Source of the DNA: Proteus vulgaris
GTDB taxonomy: Bacteria; Pseudomonadota; Gammaproteobacteria; Enterobacterales; Enterobacteriaceae
Direction of reading: 5' to 3'
Length of the DNA stretch: 64,000 bases
Assembly (NCBI RefSeq): GCF_016239305.1
Contig: NZ_JAEHOQ010000023.1
Coordinates: 19,187 to 83,186, forward strand
Translations under genes and position numbers: made by a program
Shown here: piece by piece, positions 9,211-19,353 of the stretch
Layout of the letters: the number at the start of each line of letters is the position of its first letter
How positions within the stretch are numbered: the first letter of the stretch is position 1
The notes under the pieces: generated by a model
Database searches by the model: none
What the model saw: the letters and a program-made list of their open reading frames with translations, nothing else
Told to the model about the DNA's origin: nothing

Positions 9211-9242
9211 TATGGCTCAATACATGATTGCATTGAGCCATA
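9211..9242 (-). terminator. Probable galU terminator
   Basis: Perfect 11-bp inverted repeat TATGGCTCAAT/ATTGAGCCATA with a 10-nt loop, followed on the minus strand by a short T-run (CTGATTTTTG). It is about 125 nt after the galU stop. Confidence 0.6.
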
Positions 9243-9368
9243 CCTTAATCTCTTGTGATCACTTTATCTAGCCTTTCTCACAAAATCATTTGTCTATGAC
9301 ATACGATGCATTCGCAAGAATCATGCAATAAAAGCCACCATACAAAATAATTATTACTCAGTGCTATT

Positions 9369-10277
9369 TCACTTTACTTTTAATGATTTTAACCATTGTG
9401 CGAAATCTTCACCAAACTCTTCGTGCTGTATACCATATTCTACGAATGCTTTCATATACCCTAATTTATTACCACAATCGTGGCTTTTTCCTTGTAGGTG
9501 ATAAGCTTCAACGGCTTCTTTTTCAATCAGCATCGCAATCGCATCTGTTAACTGAATTTCATCACCCGCACCTGGTGCTGTTTTTGCCAATAATGGCCAA
9601 ATACTTTCAGATAATACATAACGGCCTACGATAGATAAATTCGAAGGTGCTTCTTCTTTTTTCGGTTTTTCGACAACACGAGTAATTGGTTTGCTATCAC
9701 CTGGGCATAAATGTTCTCCCATGCAATCCACAATACCATAGTTAGACACTTCATCTTCAGGTACTGGTTCAACTAAAATTTGGCTTGCCCCAGAGTGCTC
9801 AAAATGGGAGAGCATCTCTTTCAGGTTAACTTTGGTTAAATCCGCGCTGTATCTATCTAAAATAACATCAGGCAAAATGACAGCAAAAGGCTCATCACCA
9901 ATCAAAGGTTTTGCACATAAAATAGCGTGACCTAATCCTTTTGCGATCCCTTGACGAGTTTGCATGATAGTGACGTGGCTCGGGCAAATGCCTTGTACTT
10001 CTTCTAGTAGCTGGCGTTTAACTCGTTTTTCTAAAATAGCTTCTAATTCAAAACTGGTATCAAAATGGTTTTCAATGGAGTTTTTAGAAGAATGTGTGAC
10101 AAGGACAATTTCATTAATACCAGCTGCAATACATTCATTAACTACATATTGAATAAGCGGTTTATCAACCACAGGCAACATCTCTTTCGGAATTGCCTTA
10201 GTTGCGGGTAACATTCTTGTTCCTAATCCAGCAACAGGGATCACCGCTTTTCTAACTTTACGCACTGCTGATGACAT
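9369..10277 (-). CDS. galU: UTP-glucose-1-phosphate uridylyltransferase
   Basis: A 302-residue enzyme, the same length as E. coli GalU, that makes UDP-glucose from UTP and glucose 1-phosphate. This feeds LPS, capsule, trehalose and galactose metabolism. The nucleotide-binding signature [17 protein letters not shown] is at residues 12-28, followed by [23 protein letters not shown] is the conserved sugar-phosphate region. A GGAGA ribosome site precedes the ATG. The neighbouring epimerase gene probably uses a downstream product of UDP-glucose (UDP-glucuronate). Confidence 0.97.
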   Translation of the reverse strand: MSSAVRKVRKAVIPVAGLGTRMLPATKAIPKEMLPVVDKPLIQYVVNECIAAGINEIVLVTHSSKNSIENHFDTSFELEAILEKRVKRQLLEEVQGICPSHVTIMQTRQGIAKGLGHAILCAKPLIGDEPFAVILPDVILDRYSADLTKVNLKEMLSHFEHSGASQILVEPVPEDEVSNYGIVDCMGEHLCPGDSKPITRVVEKPKKEEAPSNLSIVGRYVLSESIWPLLAKTAPGAGDEIQLTDAIAMLIEKEAVEAYHLQGKSHDCGNKLGYMKAFVEYGIQHEEFGEDFAQWLKSLKVK

Positions 10278-10456
10278 TATACTTCTCCTGCAATTCGTAC
10301 CGTTCTATTTTCAGATATGAATGGGTACATTAAAAAATAATCGCCAGAGTATACCAGCTAATATCTAAGGATAAACAGAGCCCTACCGCTTAATTGAGAT
10401 AGTTCTTCATTTATGTTTAATATATGCACGATATTCTGTATTTATTTAATCCAAAT

Positions 10457-11476
10457 TTAACTTTTATAGATAGGAGAAAACATTAATTTAATCTGATTAG
10501 TATTATCCCAAATTTTACATTGCCAATTTGTTCCTTCACATTTTATCTGGTTAATATATAAAAGTTGCAAAGTACCTAAAGGAACACCGCTATTCAATTC
10601 GAATTTTTTACTCTCTGTTTTTATTTCAGCTCGTAATCCTGCTGATGCCAATAATATATTTTTTTTCTGTGTATGATAATACCCTAAAGTGATAGGGAAT
10701 TGCCCTTTTACACCTATTTCATTCAACATTTTATTAAGTTTATTCAGCATGTTATACATACTTGGAAGCGAACGATTTTTTTCTGACGACTTTAATACAT
10801 CATTAAATACAACTCGTAAGAGTAAAGCGACCAAAAGCCCATTTTCATCGTCTCGTGATATATCAACACAATAAAAAATAATTTGATCTTCTGATAAGGC
10901 TGCAATATCAAATAACAATCCCATTTTAGCTATATCATTTAACTGACGATAATTAACACAATATCCCGCTACAACTTGCTTAACCTGAGGTTGCATCTGT
11001 TTTATGAACGACTGAATATAATGTGTATCTTTTCGTAAACTATTCCAAAGAGGTTCTAAATGTATGCCTTCTATTAATACCGACTCAAAAAAACCAGGGC
11101 ATAATACTTCAATAACTTTTTGTTTTAATTTATCGAGATGTGTTATTGGCTTAAGAAAAATTTCTTGCGCCCCTAAGCGCAACATATCATCTACTTCAGA
11201 CATATTATCTGTACATGAAATAGCAATAACAGGAATAGCAAGTTTGCGTTGTTCAAGATGACATAAAAATGTAGGACCATTCATAACCGGCATACGAATA
11301 TCACATAAAATAAGATCAGGTAATAATCCCTTATCTAATAAAGATAACGCTTGGCTACCATTATCTGTTGTATAGACACACGCTTTTTCATGTGAAAAAT
11401 ATTCCGTCAGCATAGTGCGAAAAACAACCTCATCATCAATTATCAAGATTTTTTTACCCACTAAGGCTTTATTCAT
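10457..11476 (-). CDS. rssB: Response regulator RssB (sigma-S recognition adaptor)
   Basis: A 339-residue two-domain protein. The N-terminal receiver has the acidic pair IIDDE (residues 14-15), the phosphoacceptor Asp in LCDIRMPVMNG (about residue 59) and the conserved Lys in FLKPI. The C-terminal half is a degenerate PP2C-like domain. RssB delivers the stationary sigma factor RpoS to ClpXP. A good ribosome site (TGGAGTAACC) precedes the ATG. The companion gene rssA, found between rssB and ychJ in E. coli, is missing; only 149 nt separate rssB from ychJ here, and the two genes diverge. Confidence 0.93.
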   Translation of the reverse strand: MNKALVGKKILIIDDEVVFRTMLTEYFSHEKACVYTTDNGSQALSLLDKGLLPDLILCDIRMPVMNGPTFLCHLEQRKLAIPVIAISCTDNMSEVDDMLRLGAQEIFLKPITHLDKLKQKVIEVLCPGFFESVLIEGIHLEPLWNSLRKDTHYIQSFIKQMQPQVKQVVAGYCVNYRQLNDIAKMGLLFDIAALSEDQIIFYCVDISRDDENGLLVALLLRVVFNDVLKSSEKNRSLPSMYNMLNKLNKMLNEIGVKGQFPITLGYYHTQKKNILLASAGLRAEIKTESKKFELNSGVPLGTLQLLYINQIKCEGTNWQCKIWDNTNQIKLMFSPIYKS

Positions 11477-11625
11477 TGGTTACTCCAGTAACTATCGTTT
11501 CACATGCCGATTAATAAGCGATACATTACTAGTTTAGTTCAACATTGACGTTAATTATTCCCAATCGTTACTTTTTTCAATCTATGGGAAATCGTCATAC
11601 TAATAACGTGATTTAGGACATTATT

Positions 11626-12099
11626 TTGTCGAGTTTATGCCCCTGCAATAGCCAATTATTCTACTCTGATTGCTGTGAGCCTTACCATTCAGGTCAGAAA
11701 AACGCCCCAACCGCAGAAGCATTGATGCGTTCGCGTTATAGCGCGTTCGTTAAACATAATGCTAATTACTTAATAAAGACATGGCACCCCTCTTGTCGTG
11801 TTGCATCCTTGCATGATGAATTAACTTCAGGCTTTCCAAATACACAATGGCTTGGACTCAATGTTATCTCATCGCAGGCAAGCACAAATAAAAATGAGGC
11901 ATACGTTGAATTCTCGGCTTGCTTTATTGAAATAAATGCCGATGATAAACAGTACTTACATGAGCGATCTCGTTTTCTAAAAATAGACGATTGTTGGTTT
12001 TATATTGACGGTGTGAAACCAAAAGTAGGACGAAACGATCCCTGCCCTTGTGGTTCAGGGCGTAAATACAAAAAATGTTGTGAAAATAACATCAAATAA
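11626..12099 (+). CDS. ychJ: YchJ family SEC-C motif protein
   Basis: A 157-residue protein with an N-terminal [13 protein letters not shown] zinc motif, a central NTF2-like YchJ domain ([23 protein letters not shown]), and a C-terminal SEC-C zinc motif [18 protein letters not shown]. Its function is unknown; the SEC-C motif is also found at the SecA tail. The start is a TTG. It aligns with the E. coli YchJ start (MSQLCPC) and is preceded by TTAGGACA at suitable spacing, and no ATG lies in a usable position. purU follows after 38 nt in the same direction, as in E. coli. Confidence 0.9.
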   Translation: MSSLCPCNSQLFYSDCCEPYHSGQKNAPTAEALMRSRYSAFVKHNANYLIKTWHPSCRVASLHDELTSGFPNTQWLGLNVISSQASTNKNEAYVEFSACFIEINADDKQYLHERSRFLKIDDCWFYIDGVKPKVGRNDPCPCGSGRKYKKCCENNIK

Positions 12100-12137
12100 T
12101 TGCAAACACAGAAGTAAAAGAAAGGATTTATCTATAC

Positions 12138-12986
12138 ATGCAACACCAAAATACTCAAAAAAAAATACTCCGTACTATTTGCCCTGATGCAAAAGGCCTA
12201 ATCGCAAAAATCACCAACATTTGCTACAAACATCAATTAAATATTGTTCAAAATAGTGAATTTGTTGACCATCGTACTGGTCGCTTTTTTATGCGTACTG
12301 AGCTTGAAGGCATCTTTAATGATGAAACTTTTCTTGCTGATTTAGATGATGCGTTACCGCAAGGTTCTCAACGTGAATTGAATACCGCAGGTCGTCGTCG
12401 CATTGTGGTTATGGTGACCAAAGAAGCACATTGCCTTGGCGATTTATTAATGAAGAGCGCATTCGGTGATCTAGATGTGGAAATTGCCGCTGTTATTGGT
12501 AATCACGACACGTTAAAACATTTAGTAGAACAATTTGGTATTCCTTTCCATCTTGTTAGTCATGAAGGGTTAACCCGTGATCAACATGATGAAAAATTAA
12601 TTGCACAAATTAATCAATATAAACCTGATTATGTTGTACTCGCAAAATACATGCGTGTATTAACGCCTGCATTTGTACAAAACTTCCCAAATCAAATTAT
12701 CAATATTCATCACTCTTTCTTGCCAGCCTTTATTGGTGCTCGTCCTTACCATCAAGCTTATGAACGTGGGGTTAAGATCATTGGTGCTACTGCTCACTAC
12801 GTAAATGATAATTTAGATGAAGGCCCAATCATCACACAGAACGTAATTAACGTTGACCACACATTCTCAGCAGAAGATATGATGAGAGCTGGTCGTGATG
12901 TAGAGAAGAATGTACTTAGCCATGCTTTATATTGGGTGCTTTCACAACGCGTATTCGTTTATGGTAACAGAACGATTATTTTATAA
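12138..12986 (+). CDS. purU: Formyltetrahydrofolate deformylase
   Basis: A 282-residue enzyme that hydrolyses 10-formyl-THF to formate and THF, supplying formate for PurT-dependent purine synthesis and balancing the one-carbon pool. The N-terminal ACT domain (about residues 8-85, LRTICPDAKGLIAKIT) senses Met/Gly in E. coli. The formyltransferase-fold domain has the catalytic region IINIHHSFLPAFIGARPY with conserved Asn and His, and GATAHYV. It is probably cotranscribed with ychJ and followed by a strong terminator. Confidence 0.96.
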   Translation: MQHQNTQKKILRTICPDAKGLIAKITNICYKHQLNIVQNSEFVDHRTGRFFMRTELEGIFNDETFLADLDDALPQGSQRELNTAGRRRIVVMVTKEAHCLGDLLMKSAFGDLDVEIAAVIGNHDTLKHLVEQFGIPFHLVSHEGLTRDQHDEKLIAQINQYKPDYVVLAKYMRVLTPAFVQNFPNQIINIHHSFLPAFIGARPYHQAYERGVKIIGATAHYVNDNLDEGPIITQNVINVDHTFSAEDMMRAGRDVEKNVLSHALYWVLSQRVFVYGNRTIIL

Positions 12987-13030
12987 GTCCCCAATCCATT
13001 AATTTTGAATACATTATGGCTATCTAAAAA

Positions 13031-13061
13031 TAAACCGCGATACAAAACATATCGCGGTTTA
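13031..13061 (+). terminator. purU terminator
   Basis: TAAACCGCGATA pairs with TATCGCGGTTTA around a 7-nt loop, 45 nt after the purU stop. The following DNA is T-rich. Confidence 0.8.
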
Positions 13062-13239
13062 TTTATCTTCTATTAATTTTCACGTTTTTGCTTAAAATCA
13101 ACACAATAGAGCGCAAAGGCTGAACAATACGCACACTTTTACAGCAATCGATCTATTTTCAGTAAAATAGCGCTTTACAGAGCTACGGTATTTGGTATTA
13201 TTGCGCCCGCTGTCACGGACAGCAAAACAATTTAATGTT

Positions 13240-13324
<85 letters not shown>

Positions 13325-13354
13325 TCTCTTCTTAGCATCACCCTAAAGAACTCT

Positions 13355-14218
13355 CTATTCTATTTTTCCAATTAAATCAATAAAACGATTCAACACACTT
13401 GAATGGTACTTAGATTTATAAATATAACAGTTGTACAATATTGCAGGCTGAGTTAAGGGAATAAAACAGAGTTTTCCTTCATGCACATCCTTCAATGGAT
13501 TTTCATCTGTGAATAAAAGAGAATGGTGTGTTTGAATAAAACGTAAACAACAATTAAGATCATCCATTATTCTAACACAAACGAGTTTTCCCCCATCTCT
13601 TATTTCATTCTCTAATTTTTTTATTTTAGCTGTTTTGTATAATGCGGGATCACATAACCAAATATTTTCACTTAAGAGTCTCTCAATATTCTTATTAACA
13701 CTATCAGCAATTTCTTGCTGACAACAAATCCCCAAATATTTATTGTCTATTTTATGAATAAGACTAAATTTTTCACTAATAATTTTTTCTGAGCTTAATA
13801 TTAATGTATTTCCATCATAATCAGGTATTTCATCAAAGTTTTCTTTTGAAAATCGCATTATATTTATATGAGAGTAATTTTTATTAGCTGCCTGATAAAG
13901 CTCCGTTAAATACTGACTTTTCCCCCAATCATAATAAACATGAATACTATTATTAATAATACCTGAGGTATGTTTTTTTGTTATCTCTTTTTCCTGAAGA
14001 TAAAGTGATTTTAAATCATTATAAAGCTCAAGTCCTTCTTGCGTTAAGCTCATACCGAACTTCTCTCGCTTGAATAGACGCTTTCCCAATACTGCCTCAA
14101 AGTCTTTGATAGATTTAGCGACTGGAGGTGTCGTTCGATTCATGACACGAGCTGCTTTACTTAATGAACCATTTTCAACTACGGCCATAAAGGCTTCTAA
14201 TTTACGAGAAAAAAACAT
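13355..14218 (-). CDS. LysR-family transcriptional regulator
   Basis: A 287-residue regulator. The N-terminal winged helix-turn-helix is clear (MFFSRKLEAFMAVVENGSLS, then KAARVMNRTTPPVAKSIKDFE). The effector domain is poorly conserved, slightly short and Lys/Asn-rich. It is AT-rich compared with core genes, ends 31 nt from the tRNA-Tyr gene, and has no adjacent divergent target; the gene on its upstream side is the housekeeping gene xthA. I cannot assign a regulon. Its composition and position beside a tRNA suggest horizontal acquisition, which is inference. It might control the AT-rich peptide cluster beyond xthA, but nothing in the sequence shows this. Confidence 0.82.
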   Translation of the reverse strand: MFFSRKLEAFMAVVENGSLSKAARVMNRTTPPVAKSIKDFEAVLGKRLFKREKFGMSLTQEGLELYNDLKSLYLQEKEITKKHTSGIINNSIHVYYDWGKSQYLTELYQAANKNYSHINIMRFSKENFDEIPDYDGNTLILSSEKIISEKFSLIHKIDNKYLGICCQQEIADSVNKNIERLLSENIWLCDPALYKTAKIKKLENEIRDGGKLVCVRIMDDLNCCLRFIQTHHSLLFTDENPLKDVHEGKLCFIPLTQPAILYNCYIYKSKYHSSVLNRFIDLIGKIE

Positions 14219-14648
14219 AATTCACCATTCCTTTGCTGTGTTGAACAAATAATTTCATTAATCCATTTAATGTAAATAAAACATAGATTAATTAACTTAA
14301 AAATTAATTTTATATAAATATGCTCTTACCTCCTTTTAATGAATACAATTTATAACTTTAATGTTATTTTTATTATGTCATTATTCTTTACATATAAAGA
14401 ATAATAATACTTATATTCTTCTATCAAAGATTAGTTTATGTTTCCACTTTGTTTAATTAATAATTTTTATTATGCAATAGACTATTTTTATTAATTTATC
14501 GTACTTTCTTTGATCCCTCTTTATTTTATCTGGTTTTATCTTTCTATTGATAAGCCGTGCCATGATTTAAGTGATTTACTTACATTCATTTTATGATCCT
14601 GATAGTATAAGACATCCTATTATTCAATATATAAATGGTTACAGTCAC
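14219..14648. promoter_or_regulatory. Divergent gap between LysR gene and xthA
   Basis: About 430 nt of extremely AT-rich DNA with no supported gene. It must contain promoters for the LysR gene and xthA. An in-frame extension of xthA to 14571 exists, but it has no ribosome site or homology and was not used. No clear LysR-type operator was fixed by eye. Confidence 0.4.
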
Positions 14649-15455
14649 ATGAAATTTGTCTCTTTCAATATTAATGGTTTACGTGCTCGCCCCCACCAAC
14701 TTGAAGCTATTATAGAAAAACACCAGCCTGATGTTATCGGACTTCAAGAAACGAAAGTTCATGATGATATGTTCCCATTAGAAAGTGTGGGTTCTTTGGG
14801 CTACCATGTTTTTTATCATGGCCAAAAAGGACATTATGGCGTTGCTTTATTAACAAAAGCAAAACCTGTCGCAATACGTAAAGGCTTCCCAGGCGACGAT
14901 GATGATGCACAACGCCGAATGATCATGGCTGATATTGAAACACCAGCAGGATTACTCACTGTAATGAATGGGTACTTTCCTCAAGGTGAAAGCCGTGATC
15001 ATGAAACAAAATTCCCAGCAAAAGAAAAATTCTATGCTGATTTACAAAACTATCTGACAACCAGTTTAAAACCGACCTCTCCTGTTCTTATTATGGGTGA
15101 TTTAAATATTAGCCCAACAGATAAAGATATTGGTATTGGCGAAAATAATATGAAACGCTGGTTAAAAACAGGGAAATGCTCTTTCCTGCCTGAAGAACGT
15201 GAATGGTTGGCAACATTGATGGGCTGGGGATTAACAGATACTTTCCGCCAACAATATCCTGAAACAGATGATAAGTTCTCGTGGTTTGATTATCGTTCTA
15301 AAGGATTTGATGACAACCGTGGACTACGTATCGATTTACTCTTAGCTAGTCGTTGTTTAGCAGATAATTGTATTTCAACAGGAATTGATTACGATATTCG
15401 TGGAATGGAAAAACCATCCGACCACGCCCCTGTCTGGGCTGAATTTAAAATCTAA
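14649..15455 (+). CDS. xthA: Exodeoxyribonuclease III
   Basis: A 268-residue AP endonuclease / 3'-5' exonuclease, exactly the E. coli length from the chosen start [15 protein letters not shown]. It cleaves abasic sites and removes 3' blocks in base excision repair. Conserved catalytic parts of the EEP fold are visible: the metal-binding Glu in GLQETKVHD (residue 34), [13 protein letters not shown] NGYFPQGES, the [10 protein letters not shown] loop, and the terminal KPSDHAPV with the catalytic Asp-His. It marks the left edge of the accessory insertion that lies between xthA and topB. Confidence 0.97.
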   Translation: MKFVSFNINGLRARPHQLEAIIEKHQPDVIGLQETKVHDDMFPLESVGSLGYHVFYHGQKGHYGVALLTKAKPVAIRKGFPGDDDDAQRRMIMADIETPAGLLTVMNGYFPQGESRDHETKFPAKEKFYADLQNYLTTSLKPTSPVLIMGDLNISPTDKDIGIGENNMKRWLKTGKCSFLPEEREWLATLMGWGLTDTFRQQYPETDDKFSWFDYRSKGFDDNRGLRIDLLLASRCLADNCISTGIDYDIRGMEKPSDHAPVWAEFKI

Positions 15456-15478
15456 TAGTAATTAATCTTTATTCAAAA

Positions 15479-15511
15479 AAGCACTTCATCAAGATAACGA
15501 ATGAAGTGCTT
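15479..15511 (+). terminator. xthA terminator
   Basis: AAGCACTTCAT pairs with ATGAAGTGCTT across an 11-nt loop, 24 nt beyond the xthA stop. A-rich DNA to the left would also allow it to stop the converging peptide-cluster operon. Confidence 0.75.
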
Positions 15512-15560
15512 AATTATTAGCTATAACTCGCTGATCTATAAAAATCGGGTAACTACATAA

Positions 15561-18500
15561 TTAATTACTAATAATTACAGTATTAGTTTTTATCCACTCT
15601 ATAGATAAATTTTCAACAATTTCTTTTTGTTCAGCAGAAAGGTTTTCTATATTTTTAATAATTATGCAAGTTCCATAAATATTATGAGAAAAATGAGATA
15701 CAAATTGTACTATCCCTCTAGTTTGTGCATTAAGTTCATTTATATCCATATTAAAACTAACTTTATCTCTTGTTAATTTATTTAATAGATTAATAATTTC
15801 CAATATTTTATTTATATATATATCTTCTGGATGAATAAAAGTTAGTTTTTTAATAATTTCAGTAATGGACAAATTTAGCCATTCACTATAATACATATTA
15901 TTATATTTAATATTTTTAAATTCATTTTGTAGTAAAGCCGAAGAACAAACAGGGCATACTATTTTCTCTTTATTTTTATTAATATATCTTGATATAGTAT
16001 CATCTGGGTAATACTTATAATGTTGAATAGCATTATCTATAATTCCATTCCAGAAAAACACCTCATTACCAATAATTATTGAATCATTAAATCCATTAAA
16101 TAAACATGATAATTCATCATCACCGAGTTCTGAAATTTTTCCATTCCAATCAATGTTAAATTCATTTAATACATACTTTGATATCTCTTTAAATGATGTA
16201 CTATTCCTAAGAAATTTAATACAACTTTTAGATAATTGATCTGATTCAATAAATATACTACGAGGTAAAGAATAAATTATTCCTTTCCCCAAACATTTAA
16301 AACATTTTCCTGTTGAGCTTTGAGGATTAATAACATACCTTAATATTGAGTTTAATTCAGGATTAGCTAACATAAATCCGTGAATTAAATATTCATTAAC
16401 TCCTAATATCTCACCTATACTCAAATAATATCTATATTTATCAGCATTAAAGTCAATGTTTATCATTAGTGGAATATTAGTGTTTACTTTATAACCATCA
16501 TCTAAAAATTTAAAATTAGAATAATTACTAATACTTGCTTTTAAAAATAAATCTTCAACAAATCTGTATGTATTATATATTAATTTATTTTTATTTTTAA
16601 AAAAATTGACTTCATGTTTTTTTATTGTGAGAGATTCTTCATCAATAGCTATACTATAATTTTGTATATCTGCTATGGATATTTCCTCAGTTTTTTTATA
16701 TTGTTTATGACTATTAATTAGCGCTCTAGAAGTAGTAGTATTATTAAATTGAAATCGAGGTCCACAAAAGATCAAATATCCACCATCTTTTCCTGCAGAT
16801 GGTCCTATTTCAATAATTTGATCACTTTTAGCAATAAATTCAAGATTATGCTCAACACTTATTATTGTATTGCCATTATTTATTATTTTACGAAGTGCAT
16901 CATAAAGTTTTCCAATATCACTATAATGTAATCCCTTGGCTGGTTCATCAAGTAGGCATAATGTATGTGTTTCATTCTGAGAAAGTACATTTATCAGCAT
17001 AACTCGTTGAAATTCGCCTTTTGACAAAGTGGTAGAATTCCTTGAAAAAGAGAGATAGCCTACCCCTAATTGAATTGCCGCCTGACAAATACTATGAATT
17101 TTTGAATCCTTCGTAAGTTCTAAAAGAACAGACATTGGATGATTCATATAAGTATAAAAATCCATATCATTATACTTATACTTTAAGGTATTTTTATCAT
17201 AACGTTTCCCATCACAGTATGTACAAATACCTACATTTTCTTTTTCTTTTGTTAAAATTATTCCTTTACCTTGACAATAAATACATTTTCCTTGTAAAGA
17301 AGCAGAAGAAAATATCTTATGGTCTACTTTATTATTTTTAGCAAAAAGTTTTGCAAGATACTCTGAAACACCAAGAATAGTTGCAATACTTGATAATGAA
17401 TTTTTTTGTTTCCCTTTTTGCTTAATATAAACTATTTTATTAAAACCAAATTCATCCATATTATTAGATACGCGTTCAAATATTACTTTATCTAGTAAGG
17501 TGGTTTTCCCACTACCAGAAACACCACATATTGTTGTTATCTTTTCATATGGAATATTGATAGAAATGTTTTTTAAATTATTTTCTTTTAAATTTTCAAA
17601 TGAAAAAAAACCTTTATTAAATTCGTTTGAAACATCGTCATTTAAGATCTTAAAAGGTTTTTCATTAAATAGCATATTTGATGTTAATGTATTAAAATCT
17701 GAAACATTAGAGTATTTCGTATTAAATAATATTTCCCCTCCTTTTTCTCCTGCACCTGGACCAATATCTATAATATTATCACATTGCTCGAGTACCCGCT
17801 TATTATGTTCGACTAAAATAATTGTATTACCTAGTTTTTTTAATCGATAAAATACATTCATAAGTGGTGTTAGATCATTATAATGAAGCCCAGATGAGGG
17901 TTCATCTAATAGATAGCAAACATCCCTTAGATCTGAATTTAGCATAGAACAGAGTTTGATTCTCTGCATTTCCCCACCGCTAAGACTAGGGCTTGAGCGA
18001 TTTAACGAGAGATGACCACAAGATACCTGAATAAAATTATTAAGTTTCACACTTAATAATTTTAAGTTTCGAATCTGTTGTTCTGTTTTAGAACACCAGT
18101 CATTTAATTCTGAAATTGTTAAAAGTAAAATATTGCGTATTGTATTATCTTCAATCTTAAATGCATCAATAAGGGGATCAATTCTTGTTCCGTTACAATG
18201 AAAACATTCACATTCATTAATAAATGGAGCTAATATTTCTTTCCTTTGACCTCTACTATATATATCTAAAAGATAATTAATGACACCAAGAAATTTAATA
18301 TTTTTTTTACCTCCTTTAATATCTTGAAAGCTAATTATTTCATCTGAACCAAATAATAATAAATTTAATTCCAATTGAGATAGTTTATTAATAGGTGTTT
18401 GTATGTTTATATTATTATTTTTTAAAAATGCCTCAATAAATTTACCAGTGACTGTTGTGTATTTTATTCCTTTATCACTAACAAAACATATAGAATTATT

Positions 18501-19349
18501 TAAAATCCCTTTGTTTTTATCAATGATAATTTTAGAGGGCTCGATAGAAAAATACTTACCTGTTCCACGGCAGTGCTCACACGCACCACCACCTTCATTA
18601 ATAGAAATGTTAAATGAAAACCTACTTTTAGATAATGCCGGTGAAAGTTGCTTGCAATTAAAACATACTGTATATAATAGTGGATTAAAAGTATCTGGAA
18701 TATCATTTATTTTAACTTTTACTTTATTTTCAATTATCTTATTAACTTCTTTAATTATTTTCTCATTCAAATTTGTAGTTTTAAACTTTATTGTGCTATA
18801 TGCTCTTTTTCTTAAAATTTCTGTTATCTGACCATTTTTATCATAATAATGAATAGAAAATATATTATAATTTTTCTTTAGATACTCTAATTTTTCATCA
18901 AATGAAGCATCATAGATAATGTCAGCGACAAGATACTCAATAGCTTCCTTATGAGTATAAATATTTTCATCTAATTTATTATTGCAATTAAGACAGTAAT
19001 GAATCGCATGATTTAAGAATAAGTTTCTAATAAGATTATGTATGCCAGAAATTGTTGCAAGAGTTGATGTCGGTGTGTTTACATGATTGACAACATCAAT
19101 AAGAATAGTTTGAGGTAAATTATCAATATTTACAACTTTAATAATATCAACAACATTCATACCATCTTTAATAGACTTAGACTTACTACGTGCATAATTT
19201 TTGGCACCAGTTGCCGCTAATATATTTCTGAGGATAGTGCTTTTCCCTGAACCAGAAATACCCGTTAAAGCTGTTATTTGATTATGTGGTATATCAAAGG
19301 AAATGTGTTTTAAGTTATTTTCATGTGCATCAGAAATATAAATTTTCAT
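15561..19349 (-). CDS. UvrA-like ATPase with a third degenerate UvrA half; putative self-immunity factor
   Basis: A 1262-residue relative of excinuclease subunit UvrA (about 940 aa), last gene of the peptide operon. Module 1 (about 1-550) has Walker A GISGSGKST (30-38), CxxC zinc motifs near 118, 229-258 and 381, signature SLSGGEMQR (about 455), and Walker B LLDEPSSGLHY (about 483). Module 2 (about 560-870) has Walker A GVSGSGKTT (about 610), CxxC motifs near 692 and 712, signature TLSKGEFQR (about 776), and Walker B LLDEPAKGLHY (about 805). Module 3 (about 880-1262) keeps UvrA-like zinc motifs CFKCLGKG (about 1016) and CPVCSSAL (about 1133) but has no Walker A, signature or Walker B. The region between the first zinc motifs, where UvrA binds UvrB, appears shortened. 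UvrA-like proteins DrrC and Ecm16 protect producers from DNA-binding antibiotics, so an immunity role is inferred. It is not the housekeeping uvrA. Confidence 0.85.
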   Translation of the reverse strand: MKIYISDAHENNLKHISFDIPHNQITALTGISGSGKSTILRNILAATGAKNYARSKSKSIKDGMNVVDIIKVVNIDNLPQTILIDVVNHVNTPTSTLATISGIHNLIRNLFLNHAIHYCLNCNNKLDENIYTHKEAIEYLVADIIYDASFDEKLEYLKKNYNIFSIHYYDKNGQITEILRKRAYSTIKFKTTNLNEKIIKEVNKIIENKVKVKINDIPDTFNPLLYTVCFNCKQLSPALSKSRFSFNISINEGGGACEHCRGTGKYFSIEPSKIIIDKNKGILNNSICFVSDKGIKYTTVTGKFIEAFLKNNNINIQTPINKLSQLELNLLLFGSDEIISFQDIKGGKKNIKFLGVINYLLDIYSRGQRKEILAPFINECECFHCNGTRIDPLIDAFKIEDNTIRNILLLTISELNDWCSKTEQQIRNLKLLSVKLNNFIQVSCGHLSLNRSSPSLSGGEMQRIKLCSMLNSDLRDVCYLLDEPSSGLHYNDLTPLMNVFYRLKKLGNTIILVEHNKRVLEQCDNIIDIGPGAGEKGGEILFNTKYSNVSDFNTLTSNMLFNEKPFKILNDDVSNEFNKGFFSFENLKENNLKNISINIPYEKITTICGVSGSGKTTLLDKVIFERVSNNMDEFGFNKIVYIKQKGKQKNSLSSIATILGVSEYLAKLFAKNNKVDHKIFSSASLQGKCIYCQGKGIILTKEKENVGICTYCDGKRYDKNTLKYKYNDMDFYTYMNHPMSVLLELTKDSKIHSICQAAIQLGVGYLSFSRNSTTLSKGEFQRVMLINVLSQNETHTLCLLDEPAKGLHYSDIGKLYDALRKIINNGNTIISVEHNLEFIAKSDQIIEIGPSAGKDGGYLIFCGPRFQFNNTTTSRALINSHKQYKKTEEISIADIQNYSIAIDEESLTIKKHEVNFFKNKNKLIYNTYRFVEDLFLKASISNYSNFKFLDDGYKVNTNIPLMINIDFNADKYRYYLSIGEILGVNEYLIHGFMLANPELNSILRYVINPQSSTGKCFKCLGKGIIYSLPRSIFIESDQLSKSCIKFLRNSTSFKEISKYVLNEFNIDWNGKISELGDDELSCLFNGFNDSIIIGNEVFFWNGIIDNAIQHYKYYPDDTISRYINKNKEKIVCPVCSSALLQNEFKNIKYNNMYYSEWLNLSITEIIKKLTFIHPEDIYINKILEIINLLNKLTRDKVSFNMDINELNAQTRGIVQFVSHFSHNIYGTCIIIKNIENLSAEQKEIVENLSIEWIKTNTVIISN

Positions 19350-19353
19350 TATG

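Noticed and set aside
15561..19349. Reading the UvrA-like gene as the housekeeping uvrA
   Set aside because: It is over 300 residues too long, divergent, very AT-rich, has a third degenerate module, and lies in an operon with peptide maturases.
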